Positions 27,842 through 37,189 of a stretch of DNA of 64,000 nt are shown in pieces (position 1 is the first letter of the stretch; each line of letters starts with the position of its first letter). The DNA comes from Acetilactobacillus jinshanensis_A (GTDB taxonomy: Bacteria; Bacillota; Bacilli; Lactobacillales; Lactobacillaceae), in assembly GCA_043289735.1 (NCBI GenBank), contig CP171343.1:62001-126000 (forward strand), given 5' to 3'. The notes below the pieces were generated by a model that worked only from the letters and a program-made list of their open reading frames with translations, was not told the DNA's origin and searched no databases. The position numbers were made by a program, and so were the translations under genes.

Positions 27842-30501
27842 ATGAAAAATCTATTCAGTCGGTTCGGTCGCTCGATCCATCGGCACGCTAAGCTGTGGAT
27901 TGGCGTGATCGTTCTAATCACCATTTTTCTGACGTTTGGTTTACCCCGAATTCAGATGAAAATGGGCAACGACGTTTTTGTAAGCCCCGGTCGAGCTATT
28001 TACCAGAACTCCCGGACTTATCAGAAACACTTCGGCGGTGATTCCCTTTACGTTCTTTTAAACGGTTCTCGAAAGAACGTGATCAATCACCGGACCATGA
28101 AGGATATCGCCCGTTTCAGCCGGAAGACGAATCGCGTTAAGAACATTACGGATACGACCAGCGTCGTTAATCTGGTCAATAGTGAATTAAAGAACCAGAA
28201 GCCCGGTCAGATGAAGATGAGCAGCGTTGACCAGGCGAAGCTGAAGCGGGATCTGCTTAATTCGCTGTCGAAGTCCCAAAAGGCTAAGCTGACTAAGCAG
28301 GTTCAGGCTTCGTTGACCGATGCTCAGAAAGCTAAGGTTCAGCAATACGCTTTGTGGATCTTGACGCCGGCTCAGAAGCAAAAGATGCAGGCTTTGCAGC
28401 AAGCCCCAATTGCTCAGGCCATGAAGCAGACGGGTGGTAATCCGCAGATGGCTCAAATGCAGCTGCGGCCGCTAGTCAATCCGCTGCCGGTCAGCAAAAA
28501 GAACAGGCCATGGTCACGAAGGCTTTGAATAGTGGTCAGAAGGCTAAAATTAAAGCTTATACGATGACGACGCTGAATCCGGCTCAGCAGAAAGTGTTAA
28601 TGGGCAGCGTTGCCAAGAACGTTCCGAAGGTTCAGAACATGTCAACGGCTCTGTTACGGGATATCTTCTTGGACAAGAACGGTAATGTTCAGAAGCCGCT
28701 CAAGATGTTCTTCCCAAGAAACGGCCGGCACGCTTTGATGGTCTTGAACACGTCCAGCAAGTCATCCGACATGAGCGTCGACGTTCAGTTATCGAACGAC
28801 GTTAAGAAGGCTATGAAGGCTAATCACTTTAACTCCGGCGTCACCGCTAAGTTAGCTGGTCAGCCGCATATCTTAGGCCAGGTTAACAGTGAAGTTATTA
28901 AGAACATGGGGATCATGTTGATCTTCGCCGTTATTTTAATGGTCTTGATCCTAGCGTTGATCTTCCCGGTTCGCCGCCGGATCTTACCGTTGCTCTTCGT
29001 TCTGATCTGCTTAGACGATACGTTCGGCATCATGGGCTGGGTCAACTTGCCTTTGACCTTAGCCACCATGGCGACCTTACCGATCATCATCGGCTTAGGC
29101 ACCGACTTCGGGGTTCAATTCCTGAACCGTTACGAAGAAGAATTTAAGAAGCATCACGATCCTGCGAAGTCGATTCAGGTCGCGATCGAGAACATGGGCC
29201 CGGCCGTCGGGATCGCTTTGATCGTGATGGCCTTGAGCTTCATGACCATGTTCCTGTCCAAGGCCCCGCTGATGCAGAAGTTCGGCCTGACCTTGGCGAT
29301 CGGGGTGGTATGCAGTTACTTCATTGAAATGATTTTGATCTTTGGAACCGTCAGCTTACGGGATGCTAAGTTGACCGCTCGTAAGATGCCGAAGAACCAA
29401 CAGAAGGAAACTCCGTTGTCTCGTCTATTGGCTCGTTACGCCGGCTTCGTTATGAGGCATGCTTGGCCGGTTCTGATTATTGGCCTGATCTTAGGCGCCG
29501 TCGGCTTTTCAACGGAACATAAGATCGGGGTCGATACGCAGTTAGTTCACATGATTCCGCAGAAGATGAGCAGTTTACAGAACACCCGTTATCTTCAGCA
29601 TAAGATTGGTTCGACGACCTACGTTACTTACTTGGTTAAAGGTCATCATCTGACTAATTCTAACGATTTAAAGAAACTCTATCGCTTAGGTCAGCATGAA
29701 GACCATAAGTATAGTAACGTTCAGGGCGTTACCAGCGTTGCCACGACTTATCATAAGAGAAACGGTAAGTTCAACGCTCCGCAAAGCAAGATCGATTCCA
29801 CGATTAACCAGTTACCGAAGTCCGTTCGGCAGACTTTGATCAATCATCCGCGGAATTACGCAACGTTGCAGTTCAAAGTTAACCAGAACTTAGCTTCCGA
29901 GACTCAGCTGAATTTGATGAACCGGATTTCGCATGATCTTAATAACATTAAAGGAATGAAGATTCGTCCCGCCGGTACCCAGAACATGATGCTGCAGGGG
30001 ATCAAGAATATGACCGCTAACCGTGATTTAATCATCGTTGCCGGCCTGTTGATCATCTTCATCGTTCTGTTCTTGGTATACCGCAACTGGCGCCTATCGA
30101 TCTTCCCGGTCGTTCCGATCATGATCGTTTTAGGCTTATCGCCTTTGACCCTGTTCTTAATTAAGACTTCATACAACCCGTTAACGGTTGCTTTGAGTTC
30201 GTTAGTCTTAGGGATCGGAATCGAATTTACGATCTTGATCATGGAACGTTATCGTGAAGAAATTCGGAAGGGTGCGAAGACCCGGACCGCGATCACCCGT
30301 GCGATCGGCTCCGTGGGTCAGGCGATCACCGCTTCCGGATTGACCGTGATCGGTGGCTTCGTTGCGATTATGTTCTCGAGTTTCCCGGTCTTAAAGAGCT
30401 TCGGGATGATTACCGTTCTTGATACCGCTTATGCGTTGATCAGTGCCTTGACGATTCTTCCGGCCTTTATGTACGTACTGAGGAAACGTAATCATTTTTA
30501 A
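27842..30501 (+). pseudogene. MMPL/RND-superfamily exporter, frameshifted
   Basis: A large membrane transporter (about 885 aa in total) with two repeats of one plus five helices. The first piece (27842-28528) has the first helix and a long extracellular, Gln/Lys-rich coiled-coil-like region; the second (28510-30501) holds the remaining helices with the RND motifs GLGTDFGVQFLNRYEEE and LGIGIEFTILIMERYREE. The frames overlap near 28480-28510, where AAASQSAAGQQKEQAMVTKA in the second frame restores the protein. MMPL proteins export lipids, bacteriocins or drugs. AGGAGG before ATG 27842 sets the start. The divergent TetR gene is the probable regulator. Confidence 0.8.
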
Positions 30502-30518
30502 TAAATAATAATAAATTA

Positions 30519-30548
30519 AAAGCCAGCCAATTTTGGCTGGCTTTTTTG
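30519..30548 (+). terminator. Terminator after the MMPL exporter
   Basis: AAAGCCAGCC (30519-30528) and GGCTGGCTTT (30535-30544) form a perfect stem, followed by a T run. Confidence 0.85.
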
Positions 30549-30576
30549 TTATTATTTAGACAAGGAAGTGATGGTT

Positions 30577-30930
30577 ATGGATCAACAGGCCGTTAAAGAA
30601 CGGATTAAAGCGGCGCCGAATCCGGTCATTGATAATTATCGAAAGATCGTTGATCAGGATAAGAAGCAAATCATCGATAATAATCACGTGGGCTGGCGAG
30701 TACTGGCGATGATGGTGTATCAAAATCGTCAGCAATTTTTTGATCAGCAGGGTCACTGGAAGTCCTGGAAAGACGCTAAATTACAGACTAACGCCCGCAG
30801 CATGACCGAAAAGGCCGTCAGTATCGGTCTAATGCTGACTAAGTATTGGCAGGGTAAGTCCCTTAACATGATCCAGACGGCCATGATCAAGCCCTACCTT
30901 AAGCTGAGCAAGTCGCGGTTTCTGCGCTAA
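30577..30930 (+). CDS. Hypothetical protein, 117 aa
   Basis: A soluble, mostly helical protein that I do not recognise (MDQQAVKERIKAAPNPVIDN at the start, WKSWKDAKLQTNARSMTEKA in the middle). ATG 30577 lies 8 nt after AAGGAAG. Its end overlaps the opposing SGNH gene by 32 nt. It stands alone behind a terminator. Confidence 0.6.
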   Translation: MDQQAVKERIKAAPNPVIDNYRKIVDQDKKQIIDNNHVGWRVLAMMVYQNRQQFFDQQGHWKSWKDAKLQTNARSMTEKAVSIGLMLTKYWQGKSLNMIQTAMIKPYLKLSKSRFLR

Positions 30931-31525
30931 TTATTACTTTAATGAATTTAGCGATCCGCTGCGCCATTAATTGATAGGTGGCTCGGGTCGGGTGAACGTG
31001 TTCGTCGTTAAGGCGCTTTTTATAGTTGGCGTCCGTAATTATGGGATGCGGATCCGCTTCCCAGTTTAGAGCCGGGACGCCGCATTGACGATAGGTTTTC
31101 GCTAAAGCGGCGATTAACTGCTTAAAAGTAAAGCCGACCGCGTTTTTAACGTCGTCATCATTATGATAGTTATCGTAACGGGTTAACGGTAAAATCCCCC
31201 AGATCTTTAGTTTAGGATAGTTTTTTTGGATAAATTTGAGGTTCTTTTTAAGGACCGTCGTGATCTGCTTTAGATCATGATGAGTATGATCATAGTCGTT
31301 AGTTCCGTAGAACAATAGAACCCCATTGTATTGCGGGAAGTGTGTGTTCTTGATCTGACTGGTCATGTCGCCTAGGAACGGTCCCGAAAGGGTCGCCGCG
31401 TCGACCCCCTGATTAATGACTTTTTCACCGAGAATCTTTTCCAGATCCTGCGGATAGGTACCGGTAAATAAATCGTGATAACCGTCAAAACCTCTGGTGA
31501 CGGAATCGCCTAAAGCCACTAACAT
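30899..31525 (-). CDS. SGNH/GDSL-family hydrolase
   Basis: A 208-aa esterase-type protein. The catalytic serine is in ALGDSVTRG (residues 4-12), the oxyanion Gly/Asn region is FYGTNDYDH and the catalytic His is in DEHVHPTRATYQ. No signal peptide is seen, so it is probably cytoplasmic. ATG 31525 follows AGGAGG; the ORF's first ATG, 24 nt further upstream at 31549, lies beyond that site. The C-terminal 11 codons overlap the opposite gene. The substrate is unknown. Confidence 0.85.
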   Translation of the reverse strand: MLVALGDSVTRGFDGYHDLFTGTYPQDLEKILGEKVINQGVDAATLSGPFLGDMTSQIKNTHFPQYNGVLLFYGTNDYDHTHHDLKQITTVLKKNLKFIQKNYPKLKIWGILPLTRYDNYHNDDDVKNAVGFTFKQLIAALAKTYRQCGVPALNWEADPHPIITDANYKKRLNDEHVHPTRATYQLMAQRIAKFIKVIISAETATCSA

Positions 31526-31647
31526 TAAAATTCCTCCTGTATTGATCAATTTAAGCTAAATATATTGTATACTAAATATACACCCTTGGCAGGGAAAGAC
31601 TTTGTCGGTTGGCTTCTTTTAACTGATGAGGTCTTTTTGCCTATCAT

Positions 31648-32469
31648 ATGCATTTTCGTCGAATCGTCGTTATTGATATTGCGTCGCTGGGGATTGGTGC
31701 GGCCCCGGATGCTAAGAAATATCATTCTGAAAAGGCGAATACGCTGGGTCATTTGGACGCCCAGTATTTACTGGACGTCCCGACCCTTCAGCGTTTAGGC
31801 CTGGGTAACATCCGGCGGCATCATCAGTTCTTAACGATTCCGCCGGCTAAACATCCGCTCGGCTTTTACGGAAAGCTGCGGGTGACCACGCGCTCCGGAG
31901 CTAAAGACGCCAGTTTACGGGAAATGTTCGATTTTAACCAGCCGCTGCGAACTTTAAGCGTCTTTAATCACTTGTCTCGCTGTCATTACCGGACCATTAT
32001 CATCTCGCGGTTCGTTAGTTACTTAGCGGATCAGGACTGCTGTACCCAGATTCAGAGTGCCAACGATAACACCGGTTTCAAAAAATTGATTAATAATTTA
32101 AAGCAGATGGATACCGGCCTGATCTATTTCCAGGTTCCGGAATTACAATCGGCCGCGGTTCACAAGGATCCCCAGGGCTACGCCGCCCGGCTTTCGATCG
32201 TTGATAAGCAGATTGACCTGTTGATGTCGGTAATGACCAGTACCGATCTCTTAATCGTCACTTCTAGTTTTGCGAACGATCCCAGCTATCCGCAGCAAAC
32301 AGTTACCCGAGAATATTTGCCGCTAATTATGTACACGCCCGAAGACACGAAGGGCCGTTACGTCGGGACCCGAAAGACCGCGGGTGACGTTGCCGCCACG
32401 ATCATCGATAACTTTAAGGAACCGGGGACCCAGATTCCGTTGTCCAATAGTCTGCTGCGGTCGATGTGA
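31648..32469 (+). CDS. Phosphopentomutase-like protein lacking the metal site
   Basis: A 273-aa protein with clear similarity to DeoB over its whole length (IGAAPDAKKY near residue 16, TLQRLGLGNI near 46, GFYGKL near 72, TREYLPLIMYTP near 220), but much shorter than DeoB (about 390 aa). The residues that bind manganese and phosphate are replaced: the expected DS-x-G-x-G start is IDIASLGIG, GKDT is GAKDAS, aDHGnDP is SSFANDP, and DHTREYxP is TVTREYLP. It is one unbroken frame with normal codon use, so it looks like a maintained pseudoenzyme. The true deoB should be elsewhere. It precedes rsmG by 58 nt. No strong ribosome site precedes the ATG. Confidence 0.7.
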   Translation: MHFRRIVVIDIASLGIGAAPDAKKYHSEKANTLGHLDAQYLLDVPTLQRLGLGNIRRHHQFLTIPPAKHPLGFYGKLRVTTRSGAKDASLREMFDFNQPLRTLSVFNHLSRCHYRTIIISRFVSYLADQDCCTQIQSANDNTGFKKLINNLKQMDTGLIYFQVPELQSAAVHKDPQGYAARLSIVDKQIDLLMSVMTSTDLLIVTSSFANDPSYPQQTVTREYLPLIMYTPEDTKGRYVGTRKTAGDVAATIIDNFKEPGTQIPLSNSLLRSM

Positions 32470-32493
32470 GATGACTATGTTAAAATAATCAAT

Positions 32494-32515
32494 GTGAAAC
32501 TAGTATTTGTTTCAC
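32494..32515 (+). promoter_or_regulatory. Inverted repeat at the rsmG ribosome site
   Basis: GTGAAAC (32494-32500) and GTTTCAC (32509-32515) are exact inverted copies, 8 nt apart, running into the rsmG Shine-Dalgarno site. The half-sites equal those of the ParB target parS, but in the opposite order and spaced apart. It could be a hairpin that masks the ribosome site, or a variant ParB site. Confidence 0.35.
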
Positions 32516-32527
32516 GAGGAGGACTTT

Positions 32528-33262
32528 ATGAATCCCGAAGAATTTGTTCAGGCGCTCAAACAGCTGGGGATTAGGTTAAACGATCGTCAGCGTCAGCAGT
32601 TTGACCTGTATTATCATTTATTAATCAAAGCTAATCGGGTGGTTAATTTAACGACCATTACCAGTGGACCGGAAGTTTACTTAAAGCATTTTTACGATTC
32701 AATCACCCCGGCCCGCTTTGTCGAAAGCCTTCGTCACCACACGTTATCAGTATGTGACGTCGGCGCCGGAGCGGGTTTTCCGTCGCTGCCGCTGAAGATC
32801 GTTTTTCCGCAGTTAAAGGTAACCATTATTGATTCCTTGAATAAACGGATTAACTTTTTGAGAAAACTGGTCGATCGTCTCGGTTTGAAGAACGTCTCGC
32901 TTTACCACGCTCGGGCTGAAGACTTTGGCAATCGGCGTTCGCAGCATCGGGAAAAGTACGATCTGGTGATTGCCCGGGCGGTCGCTCGTTTAAACGTTTT
33001 AAGTGAATTCTGTTTACCGTTAGTGCGAATCGGCGGCCAGTTCGTAGCCATGAAATCGGTCAACGCACCACAAGAATTAGATCGGGCTCGTTATGCGATC
33101 GATCAATTAGGCGGTCGAATTCTAAATGATCATACGTTCAAGTTGCCGGTTTCCGGCGATCTACGCCGCATCATCGTGATTCGAAAGCAGAAACGAACGC
33201 CCGAAAAGTACCCCCGGAGGGCTGGGACCCCGAACCGGAAACCGTTAACTAGTACTAATTAG
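32528..33262 (+). CDS. rsmG: 16S rRNA (guanine-527-N7)-methyltransferase
   Basis: The 244-aa GidB family protein methylates G527 of 16S rRNA. The SAM-binding motif is VCDVGAGAGFPSLPLKIVFP (near residue 76), followed by VTIIDSLNKRINFL and DLVIARAVARL. The start ATG follows GAGGAGG. It leads the rsmG-parA-parB block often found near the chromosome origin; no noc gene lies between rsmG and parA. Confidence 0.93.
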   Translation: MNPEEFVQALKQLGIRLNDRQRQQFDLYYHLLIKANRVVNLTTITSGPEVYLKHFYDSITPARFVESLRHHTLSVCDVGAGAGFPSLPLKIVFPQLKVTIIDSLNKRINFLRKLVDRLGLKNVSLYHARAEDFGNRRSQHREKYDLVIARAVARLNVLSEFCLPLVRIGGQFVAMKSVNAPQELDRARYAIDQLGGRILNDHTFKLPVSGDLRRIIVIRKQKRTPEKYPRRAGTPNRKPLTSTN

Positions 33263-33284
33263 TCGTTTTTAAAGGAGGATTACG

Positions 33285-34052
33285 ATGGCTTATGTCATTT
33301 CGTTAGCCAACCAAAAAGGTGGCGTCGGCAAAACTACGACCGCCATTAATTTGGGGGCTGATTTAGCAACGCTGGGTAAAAGGGTCTTGATTATCGATGC
33401 CGATGCCCAGGGTAACGCCACGAGCGGCGTGGGGATCAGTAAAGCGATCATTCAGGCCGATATGTATAACGTTCTGATCAATAAGGAACCGATTAAAAAC
33501 ATTATTAAGCCCACCACCCACAAGAGTTTATACATCGCTCCGGCCACGATTCAGCTTTCGGGGGCTGACGTTAAATTAACGCCGATGATCGCCCGGGAAA
33601 CCCGCTTAACGGAATCGATTCGGCCGATTAAGAAAGATTACGATTACATTTTGATCGATTGTCCCCCGTCTTTAGGTTTGATTACGATCAACGCCTTCTG
33701 CGCCAGTGATTCGATTTTGATTCCGGTTCAGAGTGAATATTACGCTTTAGAAGGCTTGAGCCAGCTATTGAACATCATGAAGCTGGTTCGGGAGCACTTT
33801 AATCCCGACTTAAAGCTAGAGGGGGTTCTGCTGACGATGTACGATTCACGGACTAAGCTGGGCCATCAGGTCAATCAGCAGGTCCGCGAATACTTTCAGG
33901 ATCTAGTTTATAAGATCGTGATTCCGAGAAACGTTCGTCTGTCAGAAGCGCCCAGTCATGGATTAGCCATTTCTGACTATGATCCTAATTGCAAAGGTGC
34001 TAAAGTTTATATGCAATTAGCGAAGGAAGTGTTGGAAGCTCATGGCAAGTAA
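33285..34052 (+). CDS. parA: Chromosome-partitioning ATPase ParA
   Basis: The 255-aa Soj/ParA ATPase drives segregation with ParB. Motifs are the deviant Walker A KGGVGKTTTAINLGADLA (residues 10-27), VLIIDADAQGNATSG and YILIDCPPSLGLIT. The protein is full length, with a strong AAAGGAGG site. Its end overlaps parB by 11 nt. Confidence 0.94.
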   Translation: MAYVISLANQKGGVGKTTTAINLGADLATLGKRVLIIDADAQGNATSGVGISKAIIQADMYNVLINKEPIKNIIKPTTHKSLYIAPATIQLSGADVKLTPMIARETRLTESIRPIKKDYDYILIDCPPSLGLITINAFCASDSILIPVQSEYYALEGLSQLLNIMKLVREHFNPDLKLEGVLLTMYDSRTKLGHQVNQQVREYFQDLVYKIVIPRNVRLSEAPSHGLAISDYDPNCKGAKVYMQLAKEVLEAHGK

Positions 34053-34920
34053 TAAAAAAGGCTTAGGCCGTGGGATCGCCGCTTTATTTGGTGATAATAG
34101 CATGAATACCGGTGAAACGGTCACTCAGATTCCGTTAAATAAATTGGTCCCGAATCCGTATCAGCCGCGGGTTCGTTTTGATCGAAAATCTTTAGAGGGC
34201 TTGGCCCAGTCAATTAAAGAAGACGGGGTCTTTCAGCCGATCATCGTTCGTAAATCGCTCCATCGGGCTGGCCAATACGAGATCTTAGCTGGTGAACGGC
34301 GTTTTCGGGCTTCTAAAATAGCTAAGAAGCAGACGATTCCCGCGATCGTCCGTAACGCGACTAACGAACAGATGATGGAAATCGCCGTCATGGAAAATCT
34401 GCAGCGGGAAGATCTGACGCCGTTGGAAGAAGCCAAGGCTTACAACACGTTGATGACGAAGCTTCACCTGACCCAGTCGCAGGTTTCAAAACGGTTGGGC
34501 AAAAGTCGGCCGTACATCGCTAATTATTTGCGGCTGTTGGGCTTGCCGACCGAAGTCAAGGCGATGCTGCAGAACAAGCAACTGTCGATGGGTCAGGCCC
34601 GGGCTTTATTAGCGATTCCTGATAAGCGCCAGTTGGTTGCTCTAGCTAAACGAGCTTACCAGAAGACCCTGACCGTTCGGCAGATCAATCAGTTGATTGC
34701 TAAAATGCAGCCACAGCGGAAACGACGGAAACGTCGTTATCATCCTCGTAAGTCGCCGTTCGTTCGTGAGACCGAAAATCAGCTGCAGGATAAGTTTGGG
34801 ACCAAAGTATCGTTAAATAGTTCCCGCGGTAGTCACGGTAAAGGTCAGATCAAGATTGACTACACTTCCCAGAATGATTTGAACCGGATTCTAAAGATTT
34901 TGAACATTAATTTGGATTAA
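34042..34920 (+). CDS. parB: ParB/RepB/Spo0J-family partition protein
   Basis: The 292-aa centromere-binding protein. The CTP-binding domain has VPNPYQPRVRF and ILAGERRFRASKIA, and the helix-turn-helix TQSQVSKRLGKSRPYIANYLRL (near residue 155) binds parS. The start MASNKKGLGRGIAALFG is the usual one. It is translationally coupled to parA. I found no canonical parS in this window. Confidence 0.94.
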   Translation: MASNKKGLGRGIAALFGDNSMNTGETVTQIPLNKLVPNPYQPRVRFDRKSLEGLAQSIKEDGVFQPIIVRKSLHRAGQYEILAGERRFRASKIAKKQTIPAIVRNATNEQMMEIAVMENLQREDLTPLEEAKAYNTLMTKLHLTQSQVSKRLGKSRPYIANYLRLLGLPTEVKAMLQNKQLSMGQARALLAIPDKRQLVALAKRAYQKTLTVRQINQLIAKMQPQRKRRKRRYHPRKSPFVRETENQLQDKFGTKVSLNSSRGSHGKGQIKIDYTSQNDLNRILKILNINLD

Positions 34921-34934
34921 CGTGGTGATTTTTC

Positions 34935-35150
34935 ATGATGAAGTATGGCTTACACGATATTGTCCAAATGAAAAAGCCGCACCCGTGCGGCGCTAACCGG
35001 TGGCAAATCATTCGGATGGGCGCTGATATTAAGATTCAGTGCACCAATTGTCATCACATTGTGATGCTTAGTCGTCATCATTTTGAACGTAAGTTAAAAA
35101 AGGTATTAAAAAAAGCGCCCGAAAAAGTCAGAGAGCGTAAATTCTTATAG
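34935..35150 (+). CDS. DUF951 family protein
   Basis: A 71-aa protein found beside parB and ychF in many lactic acid bacteria. It has a CGANRW motif and a CTNCHH pair suggesting a zinc-binding beta fold (related to YyzM). Nucleic-acid binding is inferred only. It follows parB by 14 nt and precedes ychF by 18 nt. Confidence 0.88.
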   Translation: MMKYGLHDIVQMKKPHPCGANRWQIIRMGADIKIQCTNCHHIVMLSRHHFERKLKKVLKKAPEKVRERKFL

Positions 35151-35168
35151 AAAGAGTGAAGGTTAAAT

Positions 35169-36269
35169 ATGGCATTAACTGCTGGAATCGTTGGTTTGCC
35201 AAACGTTGGTAAGTCAACATTATTTAACGCGATTACTAAAGCGGGAGCTGAAGTCGCTAACTATCCGTTCGCGACCATTAAGCCGAACGTCGGAACGGTT
35301 GCCGTTCCGGATCCGCGTTTAAAACGAATTCAGCAGATTATTCCCGCAAAAAAGATTACCCCGACCACCTTTGAATTTACGGATATCGCCGGAATCGTTA
35401 AAGGTGCCCACCGTGGCGAAGGTTTGGGTAACAAATTCTTAGAAAACATTCGCCAGACCGACGCGATCGTTCACGTGGTTCGGGCTTTCGATGATGATAA
35501 CATCACCAGCGTCAGCGGCAAGGTCGATCCGTTGGCTGATATTAAGACCATTAATCTAGAACTATCGATCGCCGATTTAGATTCCGTTGATAAACGACTG
35601 GGTAAGGTTCAGCGAGCTGCTAAGGGCAGTAATAAGCAGGCTAAAGCTGAATTAGCCGTTTTAAAGAAGATCAAGCCCGTTTTAGAAAACGGCGGTTCCG
35701 TTCGTTCGATTCCGTTTGATAAGGACGAATGGAAGATCGTTAAGGGTGAATTCTTATTGACCGCTAAGCCGGTAATTTACGTTGCTAACATTAGCGAAGA
35801 TTACATGGCCCATCCTGAAAAATCTCATTACTACCGAGAAGTTAAGAAGTACGCCAATGAACACCATGCTCAGGCTTTAGGCATCGCTTGTGAAGCTGAA
35901 CAGGAAATCGCTCAGTTGGGTGATAAGGATGCCTTAGCCTTCTTACATACCGAAGGCGTTAAGGAACCCGGCTTAAATAAGTTGATTCGGGCTTCTTATA
36001 AGATGTTAGGTTTACAAACGTTCTTTACCGTCGGTGGCAAGGAAAACCGGGCTTGGACTTATATGAAAGGCACCAAAGCTCCGCAAGCCGCCGGTAAAGT
36101 TCATTCCGATATGGAACGTGGCTTTATCCGAGCTGAAATCATTCACTACGCCGATTTAGATAAATACGGCAGTGAAGATAAGGTTAAAGAAGCCGGTAAA
36201 TTAGAAGTAGAAGGTAAGGATTACGTCATGCAAGATGGTGATATTGCCTACTTCAGATTTAACGTTTAA
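35169..36269 (+). CDS. ychF: Redox-regulated ATPase YchF
   Basis: A 366-aa Obg-family P-loop protein that prefers ATP. G1 is GLPNVGKSTLFNAIT (residues 8-22), G3 DIAGIVKGAHRGEGLGNKFL, and the C-terminal TGS-like domain ends in DGDIAYFRFNV. Its cellular role involves ribosome and stress responses. The protein is complete with a GAGTGAAGG site. Confidence 0.95.
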   Translation: MALTAGIVGLPNVGKSTLFNAITKAGAEVANYPFATIKPNVGTVAVPDPRLKRIQQIIPAKKITPTTFEFTDIAGIVKGAHRGEGLGNKFLENIRQTDAIVHVVRAFDDDNITSVSGKVDPLADIKTINLELSIADLDSVDKRLGKVQRAAKGSNKQAKAELAVLKKIKPVLENGGSVRSIPFDKDEWKIVKGEFLLTAKPVIYVANISEDYMAHPEKSHYYREVKKYANEHHAQALGIACEAEQEIAQLGDKDALAFLHTEGVKEPGLNKLIRASYKMLGLQTFFTVGGKENRAWTYMKGTKAPQAAGKVHSDMERGFIRAEIIHYADLDKYGSEDKVKEAGKLEVEGKDYVMQDGDIAYFRFNV

Positions 36270-36285
36270 TTAGGGAAGCGTTGCG

Positions 36286-37095
36286 ATGTCAGAAGAAGAA
36301 ATGGAAAAACAAAACACCATTCGAAACCGAAAAGCTCGTCAACGTCAGCGTTCTTCGAACGTTAGTCATCGTCAAAAGACGGGCCAGACCTTTGATAATT
36401 TAGGTTTAACCAAACGAAACACTAATTATATGTATAAGTTCAGTAAGGCCTTTACAAACGTCAAAATGGATGATGCTAAGAAAAAGAAAATTGTTCAGCA
36501 AATGATTCATGATTTGCGTCTTAATCAGCGCAAAGGTGTTACCGCCCGCCGGAAATACGGAACGGTCAAACACCGAATCCACATGATTCTGCACCCGCCG
36601 AAAAAGGTGGTCCCGATGAACAAGAACTATTGGCCGAACGCGGTTTATAACATGCTAATCTTCTTTATCCTGTTCAACGTGCTTTACGGGATTACCTATA
36701 TGATTTCTAGCAAGCTCAAGGGTGAAAAAGGCGCCGCTGGTTTCGTCGGCTTGGTGATTACTTCGGTCGTTGCCGGGTTAGGGATGCCGATCATTACCCG
36801 ATTGTTTGATGATCGGATTAAGCATAAATACAACGGGATGATTCGGTTCTTAATTATGATCGCCCTGTTCCTGATTTGGATGGCCGTCTTCTACTTATCG
36901 GCATTGTTACCGCGTCCGTTGAACCCGATCTTCAACCCGTGGGTCAACATCGGGTTAGCCGTGATCAGTATTGCTGCCGCCTTCTGGGTTCATCATAAAT
37001 ACAACGTTTCGAGCGCTTTTCACGCTCGTCTTGATTTAAATTTTGAGTTTAACGTTAATCTAATCGGCTGCTTTTTGATCTTTGGCTTGGATTAA
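36286..37095 (+). CDS. DUF1129-family membrane protein
   Basis: A 269-aa protein with a charged, basic N-terminal half (residues 1-105, about one quarter Lys/Arg) and four hydrophobic segments (about 118-140, 150-168, 185-207, 216-236). This family regularly follows ychF in lactobacilli; its function is unknown. AGGGAAG precedes the ATG. The C-terminal segment after the fourth helix ends in a further hydrophobic stretch (LIGCFLIFGLD), so the end may be slightly shifted. Confidence 0.8.
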   Translation: MSEEEMEKQNTIRNRKARQRQRSSNVSHRQKTGQTFDNLGLTKRNTNYMYKFSKAFTNVKMDDAKKKKIVQQMIHDLRLNQRKGVTARRKYGTVKHRIHMILHPPKKVVPMNKNYWPNAVYNMLIFFILFNVLYGITYMISSKLKGEKGAAGFVGLVITSVVAGLGMPIITRLFDDRIKHKYNGMIRFLIMIALFLIWMAVFYLSALLPRPLNPIFNPWVNIGLAVISIAAAFWVHHKYNVSSAFHARLDLNFEFNVNLIGCFLIFGLD

Positions 37096-37109
37096 TATTG
37101 AATCATTTT

Positions 37110-37138
37110 TTGTTATTAATCTTGATATCTAATATAAT
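37110..37138 (+). promoter_or_regulatory. Promoter for azlCD
   Basis: TTGTTA (37110-37115), a 17-nt spacer and TATAAT (37133-37138), about 50 nt before the azlC start. Confidence 0.65.
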
Positions 37139-37189
37139 AAACGTGGATGTTAATTGGCCTTATTCAATGTTTGAGATGGGGGACAATTT

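Noticed and set aside
31588..31641. Leader RNA structure before the DeoB-like gene
   Set aside because: GGCA-AAGAC and GTCTTTTTGCC can pair, but the match is imperfect and no riboswitch class fits.
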